Shown here: in pieces, positions 43,648 to 52,108 of the stretch
How positions within the stretch are numbered: the stretch's first letter is position 1
Layout: each line of letters begins with the position of its first letter
Source of the DNA: Cupriavidus lacunae
GTDB taxonomy: Bacteria > Pseudomonadota > Gammaproteobacteria > Burkholderiales > Burkholderiaceae
Length of the DNA: 64,000 nucleotides
Assembly: GCF_003353055.1 (NCBI RefSeq)
Contig: NZ_QKWJ01000003.1
Coordinates: 233,543-297,542, forward strand
Direction: 5' to 3'
Made by a program: the position numbers and the translations under genes
Notes under the pieces: generated by a model
What the model was told of the DNA's origin: nothing
Seen by the model: the letters and a program-made list of their open reading frames with translations, nothing else
Databases searched by the model: none

Positions 43648-45237
43648 TCAGGTGGGCATGGCTTGCAGGGCGCGCTCGAACGCGGCCGCGTGTCCGTCTG
43701 CCGCATGGCCGAAGGCGATATGCGCGGTGTCGTCGCCGATCCACATCAGCTGGCTGCCGGCAAGGCGGTCGGCACGCACCTGGCCGCGCTCGCGCACCAC
43801 CACGCGCAGCCGCGTCAGTGCCACCACGCCGACCGAGGCGATATTGGCGGCGCCACCCAGCGCATCGATCCACCAGGCGGGATCGAAGGCAGCGGCAGCC
43901 GGCGCCTGGGATGCAACCGCGGGCGCGGCACTTGCGGCAGCGGCGACAGCCGTACCCTGCGGCACCTGCTGCAGCACCGCGCGGATGTCGCCGGCAATCT
44001 GCTCGGCCTGCGGCCCGATCACCACCTGCACCACATTGGGCGGACGCCTGAGCACCCCGCGCACGCCCAGCGCCTTGAGCTGCGGCTCGGACACCGCGCC
44101 GATATCGGCCACGTTCAGCCGCAGCCGCGTGGTGCAGGCATCGACCACGACCAGGTTGGCGGCGCCGCCCAGCGCCTCGACATAGCGTTGCGCCTCGCTG
44201 CCAGCGGCCGGCTGCGCGGCGCCGCCGGCGGCCGCCACGGGCGCGGCTTCGTCGCGGCCGGGCGTCATCAGGTTGAAGCGGCGGATGAAGAAGCGGAACA
44301 GACCGTAGTAGACCAGCGCATAGGCCAGCCCCAGCGGAATTGCCAGCCAGCCGCGACTGGACAGCCCGTAACCCAGCACATAATCGATGGCGCCCGCCGA
44401 GAAGGTAAAGCCCAGCCGGATATCAAGCGCATGGCACAGCGCCATCGACAGGCCGGTCATCAACGCATGCAGGCCGTACAGCACCGGCGCCAGGAACATG
44501 AAGCTGAACTCGATCGGCTCGGTGATGCCGGTCAGGAACGAGGTCAGCGCCATCGAGAACAGCATGCCGCCCACCAGCGCGCGCCGGGCCGGCGGCGTCT
44601 CGTGGTACATCGCCAGGCAGGCGGCGGGCAGGCCGAACATCATCACCGGGAAGAAGCCCGTCATGAACAGGCCCGCGCTGGGGTCGCCGGCGAAGTAGCG
44701 GTGCAGGTCGCCCGATACCGCCGCGCCGGTGGCCGGATCGGCGTAGCTGCCGAACACGAACCACGCCAACGTGTTGATCAGGTGATGCAGCCCGGTCACC
44801 AGCAGCAGGCAGCACAGCGCCGTGACGATGGGCACGAAGCGCTTGCCGGCAAAGAAGCCCAGGTAGGAAGGCAGGTTGATATTGCGGTAGCGGTTATACA
44901 GCCCGCCCGCCACCGCGCCGGCGACGATGCCGGCCAGCACGCCCATGTCGAGCGACTTGTCGATGGTCTTCATCACCGTGGTCAGCACCAGGTAGCCGAT
45001 GGTGCCGGCCAGTGCCGCGGCGCCGTTGTTGTCGCGCGCAAAGCCCACCGCCACGCCGATCGCGAACAGCAGCGCCAGGTTGGCGAAGACCGCGTTGCCG
45101 GCCTCGGCCATCAGCTTGATGTCGAACACATCGGGCTGGCCCAGGCGCAGCAGCAGGCCGGCCACGGGCAGCACCGCAATCGGCAGCATCAGCGTGGCGC
45201 CCAGGCGCTGCACTCTGGGCAACAGGTCTATCTTCAT
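43648..45237 (-). CDS. nagE: N-acetylglucosamine PTS permease EIICB, with a degenerate second EIIB domain
   Basis: A 529-residue PTS permease. The EIIC part (about 1-325) has ten or so membrane segments and the substrate motif GITEPIEFSFMFLAP. The EIIB part (about 345-425) has its phosphorylated Cys at about residue 368 (VVVDACTTRLRLNV). After an Ala-rich linker, a second EIIB-like copy (about 450-528, DALGGAANIASVGVVALTRLRV) lacks the Cys. EIIA is absent and is instead supplied by the nagF product encoded upstream. Confidence 0.93.
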   Translation of the reverse strand: MKIDLLPRVQRLGATLMLPIAVLPVAGLLLRLGQPDVFDIKLMAEAGNAVFANLALLFAIGVAVGFARDNNGAAALAGTIGYLVLTTVMKTIDKSLDMGVLAGIVAGAVAGGLYNRYRNINLPSYLGFFAGKRFVPIVTALCCLLLVTGLHHLINTLAWFVFGSYADPATGAAVSGDLHRYFAGDPSAGLFMTGFFPVMMFGLPAACLAMYHETPPARRALVGGMLFSMALTSFLTGITEPIEFSFMFLAPVLYGLHALMTGLSMALCHALDIRLGFTFSAGAIDYVLGYGLSSRGWLAIPLGLAYALVYYGLFRFFIRRFNLMTPGRDEAAPVAAAGGAAQPAAGSEAQRYVEALGGAANLVVVDACTTRLRLNVADIGAVSEPQLKALGVRGVLRRPPNVVQVVIGPQAEQIAGDIRAVLQQVPQGTAVAAAASAAPAVASQAPAAAAFDPAWWIDALGGAANIASVGVVALTRLRVVVRERGQVRADRLAGSQLMWIGDDTAHIAFGHAADGHAAAFERALQAMPT

Positions 45238-45262
45238 TGGCGTTCTCCGAATTGGCTGAATG

Positions 45263-45389
45263 TTTTCTCCCTCTCCCCTCAGTGGGAGAGGGTCGGGGAG
45301 AGGGGTGGTTTAGCTAGGCACCACGCATCTGGATACTCCTGCCCTCTCCCCCGGCACAGCTCTCCCGCACGCGGGAGAGGGGAGCAAAC
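45263..45389. repeat. REP-like double-hairpin repeat, copy 1
   Basis: Two hairpins built on CCCTCTCCC/GGGAGAGGG and CTCTCCCGC/GCGGGAGAG flank a spacer that contains CCTGCCCTCTCCCCCGGC. The same layout and sequence blocks recur at 55480-55612. It lies in the 177-base gap between nagF and nagE and may affect relative expression of the two. Confidence 0.8.
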
Positions 45390-45414
45390 CGGCGTCCTAA
45401 TGGCGGGCGGGACG

Positions 45415-47972
45415 CTATGCCGGCCAGTAGCGGCGGCACGCGTCGCGCACCGCGGCGGCGGACGGCAGCCGCAGCAGTTCGCCTGCACGCTGCCGGCAGT
45501 CCGCGCGCGAGAGCGTGCGCACCCGCGCCTTGACCCCCGGCACCAGCCCGGCGTCGACGGAAAGCTCGGTCACGCCCAGCCCGACCAGCACCGGCACGGC
45601 CAGCGGGTCGCCGGCCAGCGCGCCGCACACGCCCACCCAGCACCCGTGGCGCGCGGCGCCCTCGGTGGTGGCCGCGATCATGCGCAGCACGGCGGGATGC
45701 AGGCCGTCCATGCGCGCCGCCAGTTCCGGCTGGCAGCGGTCCATGGCCAGCGTGTACTGGGTCAGGTCATTGGTGCCGATCGAGAAGAAGTCGGCGTGCT
45801 CGGCCAGCTGGTCGGCCAGCAGCGCGGCGGAAGGGACTTCGATCATCACGCCGACCTCGATGGCGGGATCGGCGCCCGCTTCTGCCGCCAGCGCACGGAT
45901 GCGTTCGCGCCAGGCCAGCAGTTCGCCGACCTCGCTGACCATCGGCAGCAGGATGCGCAGCGGCGTCTTCGCGCGCACGGCCAGCAGGCCGCGCAGCTGG
46001 TCGTCCAGCAGTTGCGGGCGCACCTGCGCCAGGCGCACGCCGCGCAGGCCCAGCGCGGGGTTGTCTTCGGGGGGCAGGTGCAGCCAGGCAGCGTCCTTGT
46101 CGCCGCCGATATCGAGAGCGTGCGCACGATCGCGCTGCGGCCGTCCAGGGCATCGGCGATGGCCTGGCAGCTGGCGGTGTGGTCGGCCGCCACGGGCGCG
46201 GCTTCGCCATGCAGGAACAGCAGCTCGGTGCGCAGCAGGCCGACCGCGTCGGCGCCTTGCGCGACCGCATTGCGGGCGTCGTCGACGTTGCCGATATTGG
46301 CGACCACTTCAATGCGCACGCCGTCGCACGTGCTGGCCGCGGCGTGCGCGGCGCGCAGGTCGGCCTCGCGCTGCTGCGTGCGCAGCCTGACGGCGCTGGC
46401 GGCGGCAGCCAGCAAGTGCCGATCGGGGCTGGCGTGCAGGCGCGCGTTGTCGCCATCGGCGATGACCGGGGTGCCATCCTGCAAGCGCTCCAGCGCGCTG
46501 CCCAGCGCCACCAGGCATGGCATGCCGAGCTGGCGCGCGATGATGGCGGCGTGCGAGGTCGGGCCGCCGCGCACCATCACCAGCCCGGCAACACGGGTGC
46601 GGTCCAGCCCGGTCAGGTCCGAGGGGGTGAATTCTGCGGCGGCCAGCACGACGGGATGGCTATCGGCAGCCGCGGGAAGCTGGGCTGGAGCACTGCCCGC
46701 CGGGGCCAGCGCGCGCAGCACGCGCTTGCCGAGGTCAAGCAGGTCGCCAGCGCGTTCGGCCATGCGGTGGTCGGCCATGGCGGAGAGCATCGCGGCTTCG
46801 GCACGGGTGGCCTCGCGCCACGCAAAGCCCGCGCTCTTGCCGGCGGCGATCATGGTGTCGGCCGCCGCCTGCAGCGCCGGGTCTTCCAGCAGCGCGCGAT
46901 GCATGGCGAGGATGCCGGCCTCGGCGCCGGCGCGGCGCGCGCTGGCGGCTTCGCTCTCATGCGCCAGCTGGGCGTCCACCGCCGCCAGCGCGGCGCGCAA
47001 GGCCGTACGCTCGGCTGCAGCGCCCTGGCCGGCCTCGTCCGGCTCCGGCGTCGCTTCGCGCCACCAGTGCAGCGGGCCGATGGCGATGCCGGGCGCGGCG
47101 GCCACGCCGCCAAGGCATCCCGGCGGCAGGTCTGCGCAAGGACCTGGCTGGGCCGGTGGCGCAGCAACCGCGGATGCCGCCGCTTCCACTTCCCCCACGC
47201 CGGCGCGCTGCAGTTCCCGCGCCGCCGCGTCGAGCGCGGCGCCAGCATCGCGCCCGCTGGCGACCAGCTCAACCGTGGCGCCCTCGCCCGCGGCCAGGCC
47301 CAGCAGTGCCACCAGGCTGGCCAGGCTGGCCTGGCGCCCGCCGTAGTGCAGCGCGACGGTGGCGTCCAGGCCGCGCACGGCTTCGCGCGCCCGTGCGGCA
47401 GGCCGGGCATGCAGGCCGCCGGGGCAGGCCAGCGTGACCGTGCGCCGCTGTTCGGCCGGGGCAGTGCCATTGGCTGGCTGCACAGGCGCCGCCGCGCCCG
47501 CGGCGCGCACTTGCAGCAGCACCGTGCGGCCCGCCTCGGCCTGGGTCGCGTCGGTGCGGCCAGTGACGGTGAAGGCATCGCCGTTGGCGATCGCCATGAC
47601 CGTCACCAGGCTTGGCGCCCGCTGCGCGACGCGGTCGACATCGAAGCGGATCAGCGCCTCGCCCTGGCGCACGGCGGCGCCCAGCGCCACGCAAGGCGCA
47701 AAACCCTCGCCGCGCAGCGACACGGTGTCGATGCCGACATGCAGCAGCACCTGCGCCCCGCACGGCGCCTGCAGCGTCAGCGCATGGCCGGTCGCAGCCA
47801 GGTGCACGACCGTGCCGTCGCAAGGCGCCACCAGCGTATCGCCCAGCGGGTCGATGGCCAGGCCGTCACCGAACATGCCGTCGGCAAAGACCGGGTCCGG
47901 CACCGCCGCAAGGGGAAGCAGCACTCCACTCACCGGAGCCCGCAGCAACAGGGTTTCGCTCGTCTCAGCCAT
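45415..47972 (-). pseudogene. nagF: PTS EIIA-HPr-EI fusion protein NagF, frameshifted in the EI domain
   Basis: The fusion runs EIIA (phospho-His about 78, LLHVGIDTV), HPr (His about 188, GLHARPAARA), then EI (active His about 474, GGPTSHAAIIARQLG). At residue 619 the frame departs: the expected IVRTLDIGGDK reads IVRTLSISAAT. Two extra bases in a GAGAG run (46114-46118, plus strand) explain it, and removing them gives an 851-residue frame that continues through RILLPMVSE, SIGTNDLTQYTLAMDRC and VGVCGALAGD to 45415. EIIA and HPr stay intact, while the PEP-binding part of EI is lost. It may be a real mutation or a sequencing error. Confidence 0.88.
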
Positions 47973-48042
47973 CTTGCTTCCAGGAATCGGGGCAGCCGGT
48001 GCGGGATTGCGACGGCGCCAGGGTCACGGGAAAGATAGACGG

Positions 48043-48354
48043 CCACTGACAATAAACATACCAGTTAAAACCATTACGCCAAATTTGTATCTAAGTGGCA
48101 TCTTTATTGAGCCAACGCAAAGTGGCACTTACAGCCCTTGTAAAACAGCCGGATTCAGCACATAAATATCGGATAAATCTAGGATTTTTCTGGCCGATCA
48201 AACCATTTTCTCGCCTCATGGATCGTTAAACCTTTTCGATACCAATTGACGGAAAGCAAGCGCATGGCGAACTCGTAACACGGCCCACACAATTTCGCCC
48301 GTGTCGTCGAGAGATGTCCTAAAGTGGTATCATCAGATCCAAACTTTGGTACCT
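48043..48354. promoter_or_regulatory. Cluster of TGGYA half-sites in the nagF-nagR intergenic region
   Basis: The 394-base divergent gap is AT-richer than its surroundings and holds repeated AGTGGCA/AGTGGTA or TGGTA elements at about 48094, 48121, 48323 and 48346, with inverted copies (CCACT, ATACCAGT, ACCATT) at 48043-48076. Repeats of this type in front of a HutC-type GntR gene suggest its own operators. No precise promoter was assigned. Confidence 0.45.
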
Positions 48355-48366
48355 ACGAGGATTCGC

Positions 48367-49089
48367 ATGGATCAACGGCTGCAGACCCTCAGGCCGGACG
48401 AGGCGGACGCGACCCCGATCTACCTGCAGGTGGCGCGCAAGCTGGCCGCGGCCATCCAGGCCGGCCAATGGCGTGTGGGCGATGCGTTGCCGTCCGAGCG
48501 CACGCTGGTCGATTCGCTGGGGATTTCACGCGTCACCGCACGGCGCGCGCTGCAGGTGCTGGCAGAGGAAGGCACCATCACCCGCAGCCGCGGCGCGGGC
48601 ACCTTTATCGCGCCGCGCGCCGAGCCAAAGCCGGCGCGGCTGGACAACTTCAGCGAGCTGGCGCGCCGGCGCGGCATGACGCCGGCCAGCGAGCTGGTGG
48701 CGTTCGAGCGCCGCCGTGCCACGGCGCAGGAGGCCGCGGCGCTGGGGCTGCCGGAAGGCGACGAGATTGTCAGGCTGACCCGCCTGCGCAAGGCCGACGG
48801 GCAGATCTACTGGATGGACGTGACCACGCTGGCGCTGGCCGTGCTGCCCGACGCCAGCGCCATCGGCGAATCGCTCTATGCCTACCTGGACCGGATCGGC
48901 AAGCCGGTGCTGCGCGTGACCGAGACCCTGCGCGCGATCGTGGCGACCGGGGAACTGGCCGCGCGCCTGGGCATCGAGCCGGGCGAGCCGCTGCTGCATA
49001 TCCGGCGCACCGGCTACACCCATGGCGACAAGCCGGTCGAACTGACCGACGCCTACTGCCTGAACGACTTCTACGAGCTCAAGCAGTAG
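48367..49089 (+). CDS. GntR/HutC family transcriptional regulator of the nag cluster
   Basis: A 240-residue repressor-type protein. The N-terminal winged helix (about 16-80) has PIYLQVARKLAAAIQAGQWRVGDALPSERTLVDSLGISRVTARRAL, and the C-terminal UTRA ligand domain (about 95-235) matches the HutC subfamily, ending in LTDAYCLNDFYELKQ. Its effectors are often amino sugars such as GlcN-6-P or GlcNAc-6-P. It is divergent from nagF and is the obvious controller of the nag genes. The ATG at 48367 fits the family N-terminus. Confidence 0.9.
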   Translation: MDQRLQTLRPDEADATPIYLQVARKLAAAIQAGQWRVGDALPSERTLVDSLGISRVTARRALQVLAEEGTITRSRGAGTFIAPRAEPKPARLDNFSELARRRGMTPASELVAFERRRATAQEAAALGLPEGDEIVRLTRLRKADGQIYWMDVTTLALAVLPDASAIGESLYAYLDRIGKPVLRVTETLRAIVATGELAARLGIEPGEPLLHIRRTGYTHGDKPVELTDAYCLNDFYELKQ

Positions 49090-49259
49090 CGCGCGGCGGG
49101 AACGGCCACGGGCGGATCCACCGGCGGCGGGGTCGGGTCTTCCTCCGGCGGCAACGGCAAGTCAGGGGGGATGCCCGGCGGCCCGGGCTCTTCGACCGGG
49201 GGCACGGTATGGCGCGGCTGCAGGCGCGCACCGGCGTGGGGGTTCAGCGAGGCGGGCAT
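49071..49259 (-). CDS. Small proline-rich protein, uncertain
   Basis: A 62-residue frame beginning MPASLNPHAGARLQPRH and continuing in repeats of Pro/Glu (PPGIPPDLPLPPEEDPTPPPVDPP). A GGAGA ribosome-like site precedes the ATG. No domain, signal peptide or membrane segment is seen. It overlaps the 3' end of the GntR gene by 19 bases in convergent orientation. It may be real, but in GC-rich DNA such Pro-rich frames can arise by chance. Confidence 0.4.
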   Translation of the reverse strand: MPASLNPHAGARLQPRHTVPPVEEPGPPGIPPDLPLPPEEDPTPPPVDPPVAVPAARYCLSS

Positions 49260-49336
49260 GCGGGGTCTCCGTGGCCGGGTTTCCTCCTCATTGAAGCAAA
49301 CCCGGCCAGTGCGCGCCAGTGCTGATGGAGCGCCGG

Positions 49337-49996
49337 TCAGGCATGTTGCCTGCGCACGAAGAACAGCGCCGCGCCCACCGCCATCAGCACGCTGCCGAAA
49401 AAGCGGTTCTGCCAGCGCACCGCGCGCGCATTGCGGAACAGCCCCTGCATGCGCGAAGCCAGCAGCGCGTAGCCATGCATCACGATCAGGTCCACGCAGC
49501 ACATGGTGGCGGCCAGGATCGCCAGCTGCGGCGCCAGCGGCCGGTTGGGATCGATGAACTGCGGCAGCACCGCGACCATGAAGATGATGCCCTTGGGGTT
49601 GGTCACATTGGTCAGCAGCCCCGTGGCAAAGCGCCGGCGCCGGCTCATCACGGCTACGCGCACAGGCGCCGCGTTTTCTCCCTGTGTGCTGCCCTGGTCC
49701 GCCCCGCTTTCCATCTTGGCGCGCCATTGCTGGATACCCAGGTAGATCAGGTACAGCGCACCGATCGTCTTGACCACCATGAAAGCCTGCTCCGAGGCCA
49801 GCAGCAGCGCGCCCAGCCCGCCGCCGGCCACCAGCAGCACGATCACCAGCCCGGCCTGCAGGCCGAAGATGGTGGTGGTGGTCCTGCGCAGCCCATACGA
49901 GAGCCCGTGGCTCATCGACAGCACCGCGCCCGACCCCGGCGATACCGCGATCACCCAGCACGCGGCGAAATAGGCCAACCAGACTTCCCAACGCAT
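49337..49996 (-). CDS. LysE/RhtB family exporter
   Basis: A 219-residue membrane protein with six predicted helices. The LysE signature AVSPGSGAVLSMSHGLSYGLRRT follows the first helix, and GALYLIYLGIQQWRAKM and LLTNVTNPKGIIFMVAVLPQFI are typical. The family exports amino acids such as lysine, threonine or homoserine lactone; the substrate is unknown. CAAAGGAGAG precedes the ATG at 49996. Confidence 0.94.
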   Translation of the reverse strand: MRWEVWLAYFAACWVIAVSPGSGAVLSMSHGLSYGLRRTTTTIFGLQAGLVIVLLVAGGGLGALLLASEQAFMVVKTIGALYLIYLGIQQWRAKMESGADQGSTQGENAAPVRVAVMSRRRRFATGLLTNVTNPKGIIFMVAVLPQFIDPNRPLAPQLAILAATMCCVDLIVMHGYALLASRMQGLFRNARAVRWQNRFFGSVLMAVGAALFFVRRQHA

Positions 49997-50075
49997 TCCA
50001 ACTCTCCTTTGACGACAACCATGCCGGGGCTGCACGATCGCAGCGCCGGCACCTGTGATTCTTTCCGGCGGCGCG

Positions 50076-50678
50076 TCAGAGCGGGTGGAAGCCGCCCAGG
50101 AACTGCTCCACCTGCTCGGCCTGGCGCGCATCGCGTGCCGCATCGCCGGATTCCAGCACCACGGCCTGGTAGGCATGCACGCCCACGGCCACCAGCCGCG
50201 CGCTCAGCCGGCGCGGCGACTGGTCCTGCGCCGACACGCCGCTGGCCTGCACTTCCACGCCGGCAAGCGGACGGCCCGGCCGGTCCGCGGTCATGACGGT
50301 GACGGACCGCGTGCGCGGCGCGTCCGACAGCTTGCCGAGGTTGGCCAGCAGGCCGGCCTGCATCGCCGCCAGGGCCTCGCGCCGCAGGGCTTCGTCATCG
50401 GCGGGCAGGGTCACCACGCCCACGGCGAACAGCGTGTCGTCGATGCGCGCGGCTTCCATCGTCATCGGCAGCCTGCGCCCGGCAATGGTCACGTCGCGCG
50501 CGGCGCTGGTGGGCTTGCCGGGATAGAGCGCGGCGTAACCGCCCTCGCCCGACTGGATGGTGCGCCAGTCATAGCGCGGCGAGCAGGCGCACAGGGCAAG
50601 TGCCAGCACGGCGGCGCAGCACAGCAGTGGCCGGCGGACAGCGGCGGGAAGGCTCAGCGGGGGCAGCACGGGACGCAT
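50076..50678 (-). CDS. Hypothetical lipoprotein
   Basis: A 200-residue protein with an N-terminal signal (about 15-32) ending in a probable lipobox LCAC. The mature part (YDWRTIQSGEGGYAALYPGKPTSAARDV) is a globular, non-membrane domain; I do not recognise a family or catalytic residues. It is divergent from the thioredoxin-like gene, 136 bases away, where a TATTAT box (near 50747) may serve the latter. Confidence 0.75.
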   Translation of the reverse strand: MRPVLPPLSLPAAVRRPLLCCAAVLALALCACSPRYDWRTIQSGEGGYAALYPGKPTSAARDVTIAGRRLPMTMEAARIDDTLFAVGVVTLPADDEALRREALAAMQAGLLANLGKLSDAPRTRSVTVMTADRPGRPLAGVEVQASGVSAQDQSPRRLSARLVAVGVHAYQAVVLESGDAARDARQAEQVEQFLGGFHPL

Positions 50679-50814
50679 CGTGAAATAGGGCGGAAGGCGA
50701 TATGGGGGAAGGCGCGGGTGGGCGCCATCGCCTGCGCGCGGAAACCGGTATTATCCCGGAAGCGGCGCGCCGGTGCTTGGCGCGCCGCATCACTACCGCC
50801 CCCACATATCCGCC

Positions 50815-51318
50815 ATGCCTGCCGCCCGCCTCTCCCGCCCCGCCGTTGCCGTCGCCAGCCTGCGCTGGCTGGCCGCGGGCCTGTTGCTGGCGGCGACTGG
50901 CATGCCCGCCTCGGCCAGCCCGTCCCACCTGCCGCCGGCCTCCGACCTCGCCGCCCACGGCACCGAGGCCGCGCGCCGCGGCGAGCCGCTGGTGGTGCTG
51001 GTGTCGATGCCGGGCTGCAGCTATTGCGATGCGGTGCGCCGCAACTACCTGGGCCCGCAGGCCGCCGCCGGCGAGATTGCCGTGCGCGAGCTCGACATGA
51101 CCGCCGACACGCCGCTGCGCGATGCCGACGGCAGCCTGACCACCGCGCGTGACTGGGCCCGCGCGCACCAGGTGCGGGTGGCGCCCACGGTACTGTTCCT
51201 GGACCGCCAGGGCCGCGCCGCCGCCAGCCCGCTGCGCGGCATGCAGCCGGATTTCTACGGCGCCTACCTGGAACAGGCGCTGGATCAGGCACGCGCCGCC
51301 GTCGCCTCCCGGCGCTGA
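50815..51318 (+). CDS. Periplasmic thioredoxin-like protein (CSYC)
   Basis: A 167-residue protein with a signal peptide (about 1-34, cleavage near ASA) and one thioredoxin-fold domain. The redox motif is CSYC in VSMPGCSYCDAVRRNYL, and a cis-Pro loop VRVAPTVLFLD follows. It resembles SoxW/DsbE-type thiol-disulfide proteins that reduce periplasmic partners. The first gene of a short pair, it is followed 111 bases later by a TlpA-type gene. ATG 50815 starts the signal peptide. Confidence 0.88.
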   Translation: MPAARLSRPAVAVASLRWLAAGLLLAATGMPASASPSHLPPASDLAAHGTEAARRGEPLVVLVSMPGCSYCDAVRRNYLGPQAAAGEIAVRELDMTADTPLRDADGSLTTARDWARAHQVRVAPTVLFLDRQGRAAASPLRGMQPDFYGAYLEQALDQARAAVASRR

Positions 51319-51429
51319 AGTGACTGAGGCGCTTGCGGCGGATTGCCGCAGCCCGGCCCCGCGCAGCGCGCGAACGCCCGCGGCATTAGAATGTCCCATT
51401 GCTGACCGAACCTGCCTGCCCCGGATGCC

Positions 51430-51966
51430 ATGACCACTGCTGCCCCCGCCACCAAGACCTCCCGCAAGCCCTGGCCCATCGTCGCGGCCGTGGTCGTGCT
51501 CGCGCTGCTGGGCTGGTTCGGCTACCGTGCGGTGTCGCCGGCCAACACCGTGCCGCCCGCCACCTTCACGCTGCTGTCGGGCGAGAAGGTCAGCACCGCC
51601 GACCTCAAGGGCAAGGTCTACCTGATCAACTTCTGGGCCACCAGCTGCGCCACCTGCGTCAAGGAAATGCCGGACATGGTCCGCACCTATGAGCAGTTCA
51701 AGGGCAAGGGGCTGGAATTTGTCGCCGTGGCGATGAACTACGATCCGCCCATGTATGTGATGAACTACGCCAAGACGCGCGGCCTGCCGTTCAAGGTCGC
51801 GATGGATTCCGACGGCGCCGCGGCCAAAGCCTTTGGCAATGTGCAGCTGACGCCGACCACATTCGTGGTCGACAAGGACGGCCGCATCCTGAAGCGCTAT
51901 GTGGGCGAGCCCGAGTGGGATGCCCTGCACAAGCTGCTGGACGGCGCGCTGGCAAAGTCCGCGTAA
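51430..51966 (+). CDS. TlpA/ResA-like thiol-disulfide oxidoreductase
   Basis: A 178-residue membrane-anchored thioredoxin-like protein. The anchor helix is about residues 15-32, and the redox pair is at about 73-76 in NFWATSCATCVKEMP. A TPTTFVVDKDGRI segment holds the cis-Pro. Such proteins keep cytochrome c or copper-site cysteines reduced; no partner gene is adjacent. A TAGAAT box near 51388 may be its -10. A strong terminator follows. Confidence 0.93.
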   Translation: MTTAAPATKTSRKPWPIVAAVVVLALLGWFGYRAVSPANTVPPATFTLLSGEKVSTADLKGKVYLINFWATSCATCVKEMPDMVRTYEQFKGKGLEFVAVAMNYDPPMYVMNYAKTRGLPFKVAMDSDGAAAKAFGNVQLTPTTFVVDKDGRILKRYVGEPEWDALHKLLDGALAKSA

Positions 51967-51989
51967 CGCCGGCGCTGCCAACGGCTGCG

Positions 51990-52018
51990 AAAAGGTGCTC
52001 ATCGAGCACCTTTTTTTG
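51990..52018 (+). terminator. Terminator after the TlpA-like gene
   Basis: Perfect stem AAAGGTGCTC/GAGCACCTTT with an ATC loop and a seven-base T-run. Confidence 0.94.
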
Positions 52019-52108
52019 TTTTTACGTCGCATCGTCAGCGCGGCAGGTTGCGCGCCAACCCTGTATGGATATACAGTTGGCGCCAGCCTTTTTCCGAGCC
52101 TTTCCTCT

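Noticed and set aside
41443..47346. A 1967-codon plus-strand open frame
   Set aside because: It is antisense to the nagA, porin, nagE and nagF genes, which have clear protein families. Its composition (Arg/Gln/His-rich) is that of a GC-rich shadow frame.
51899..52108. N-terminal extension of the UvrD-like helicase
   Set aside because: The frame is open upstream of 52109 but runs through the TlpA gene's terminator and 3' end, and it shows no helicase similarity.
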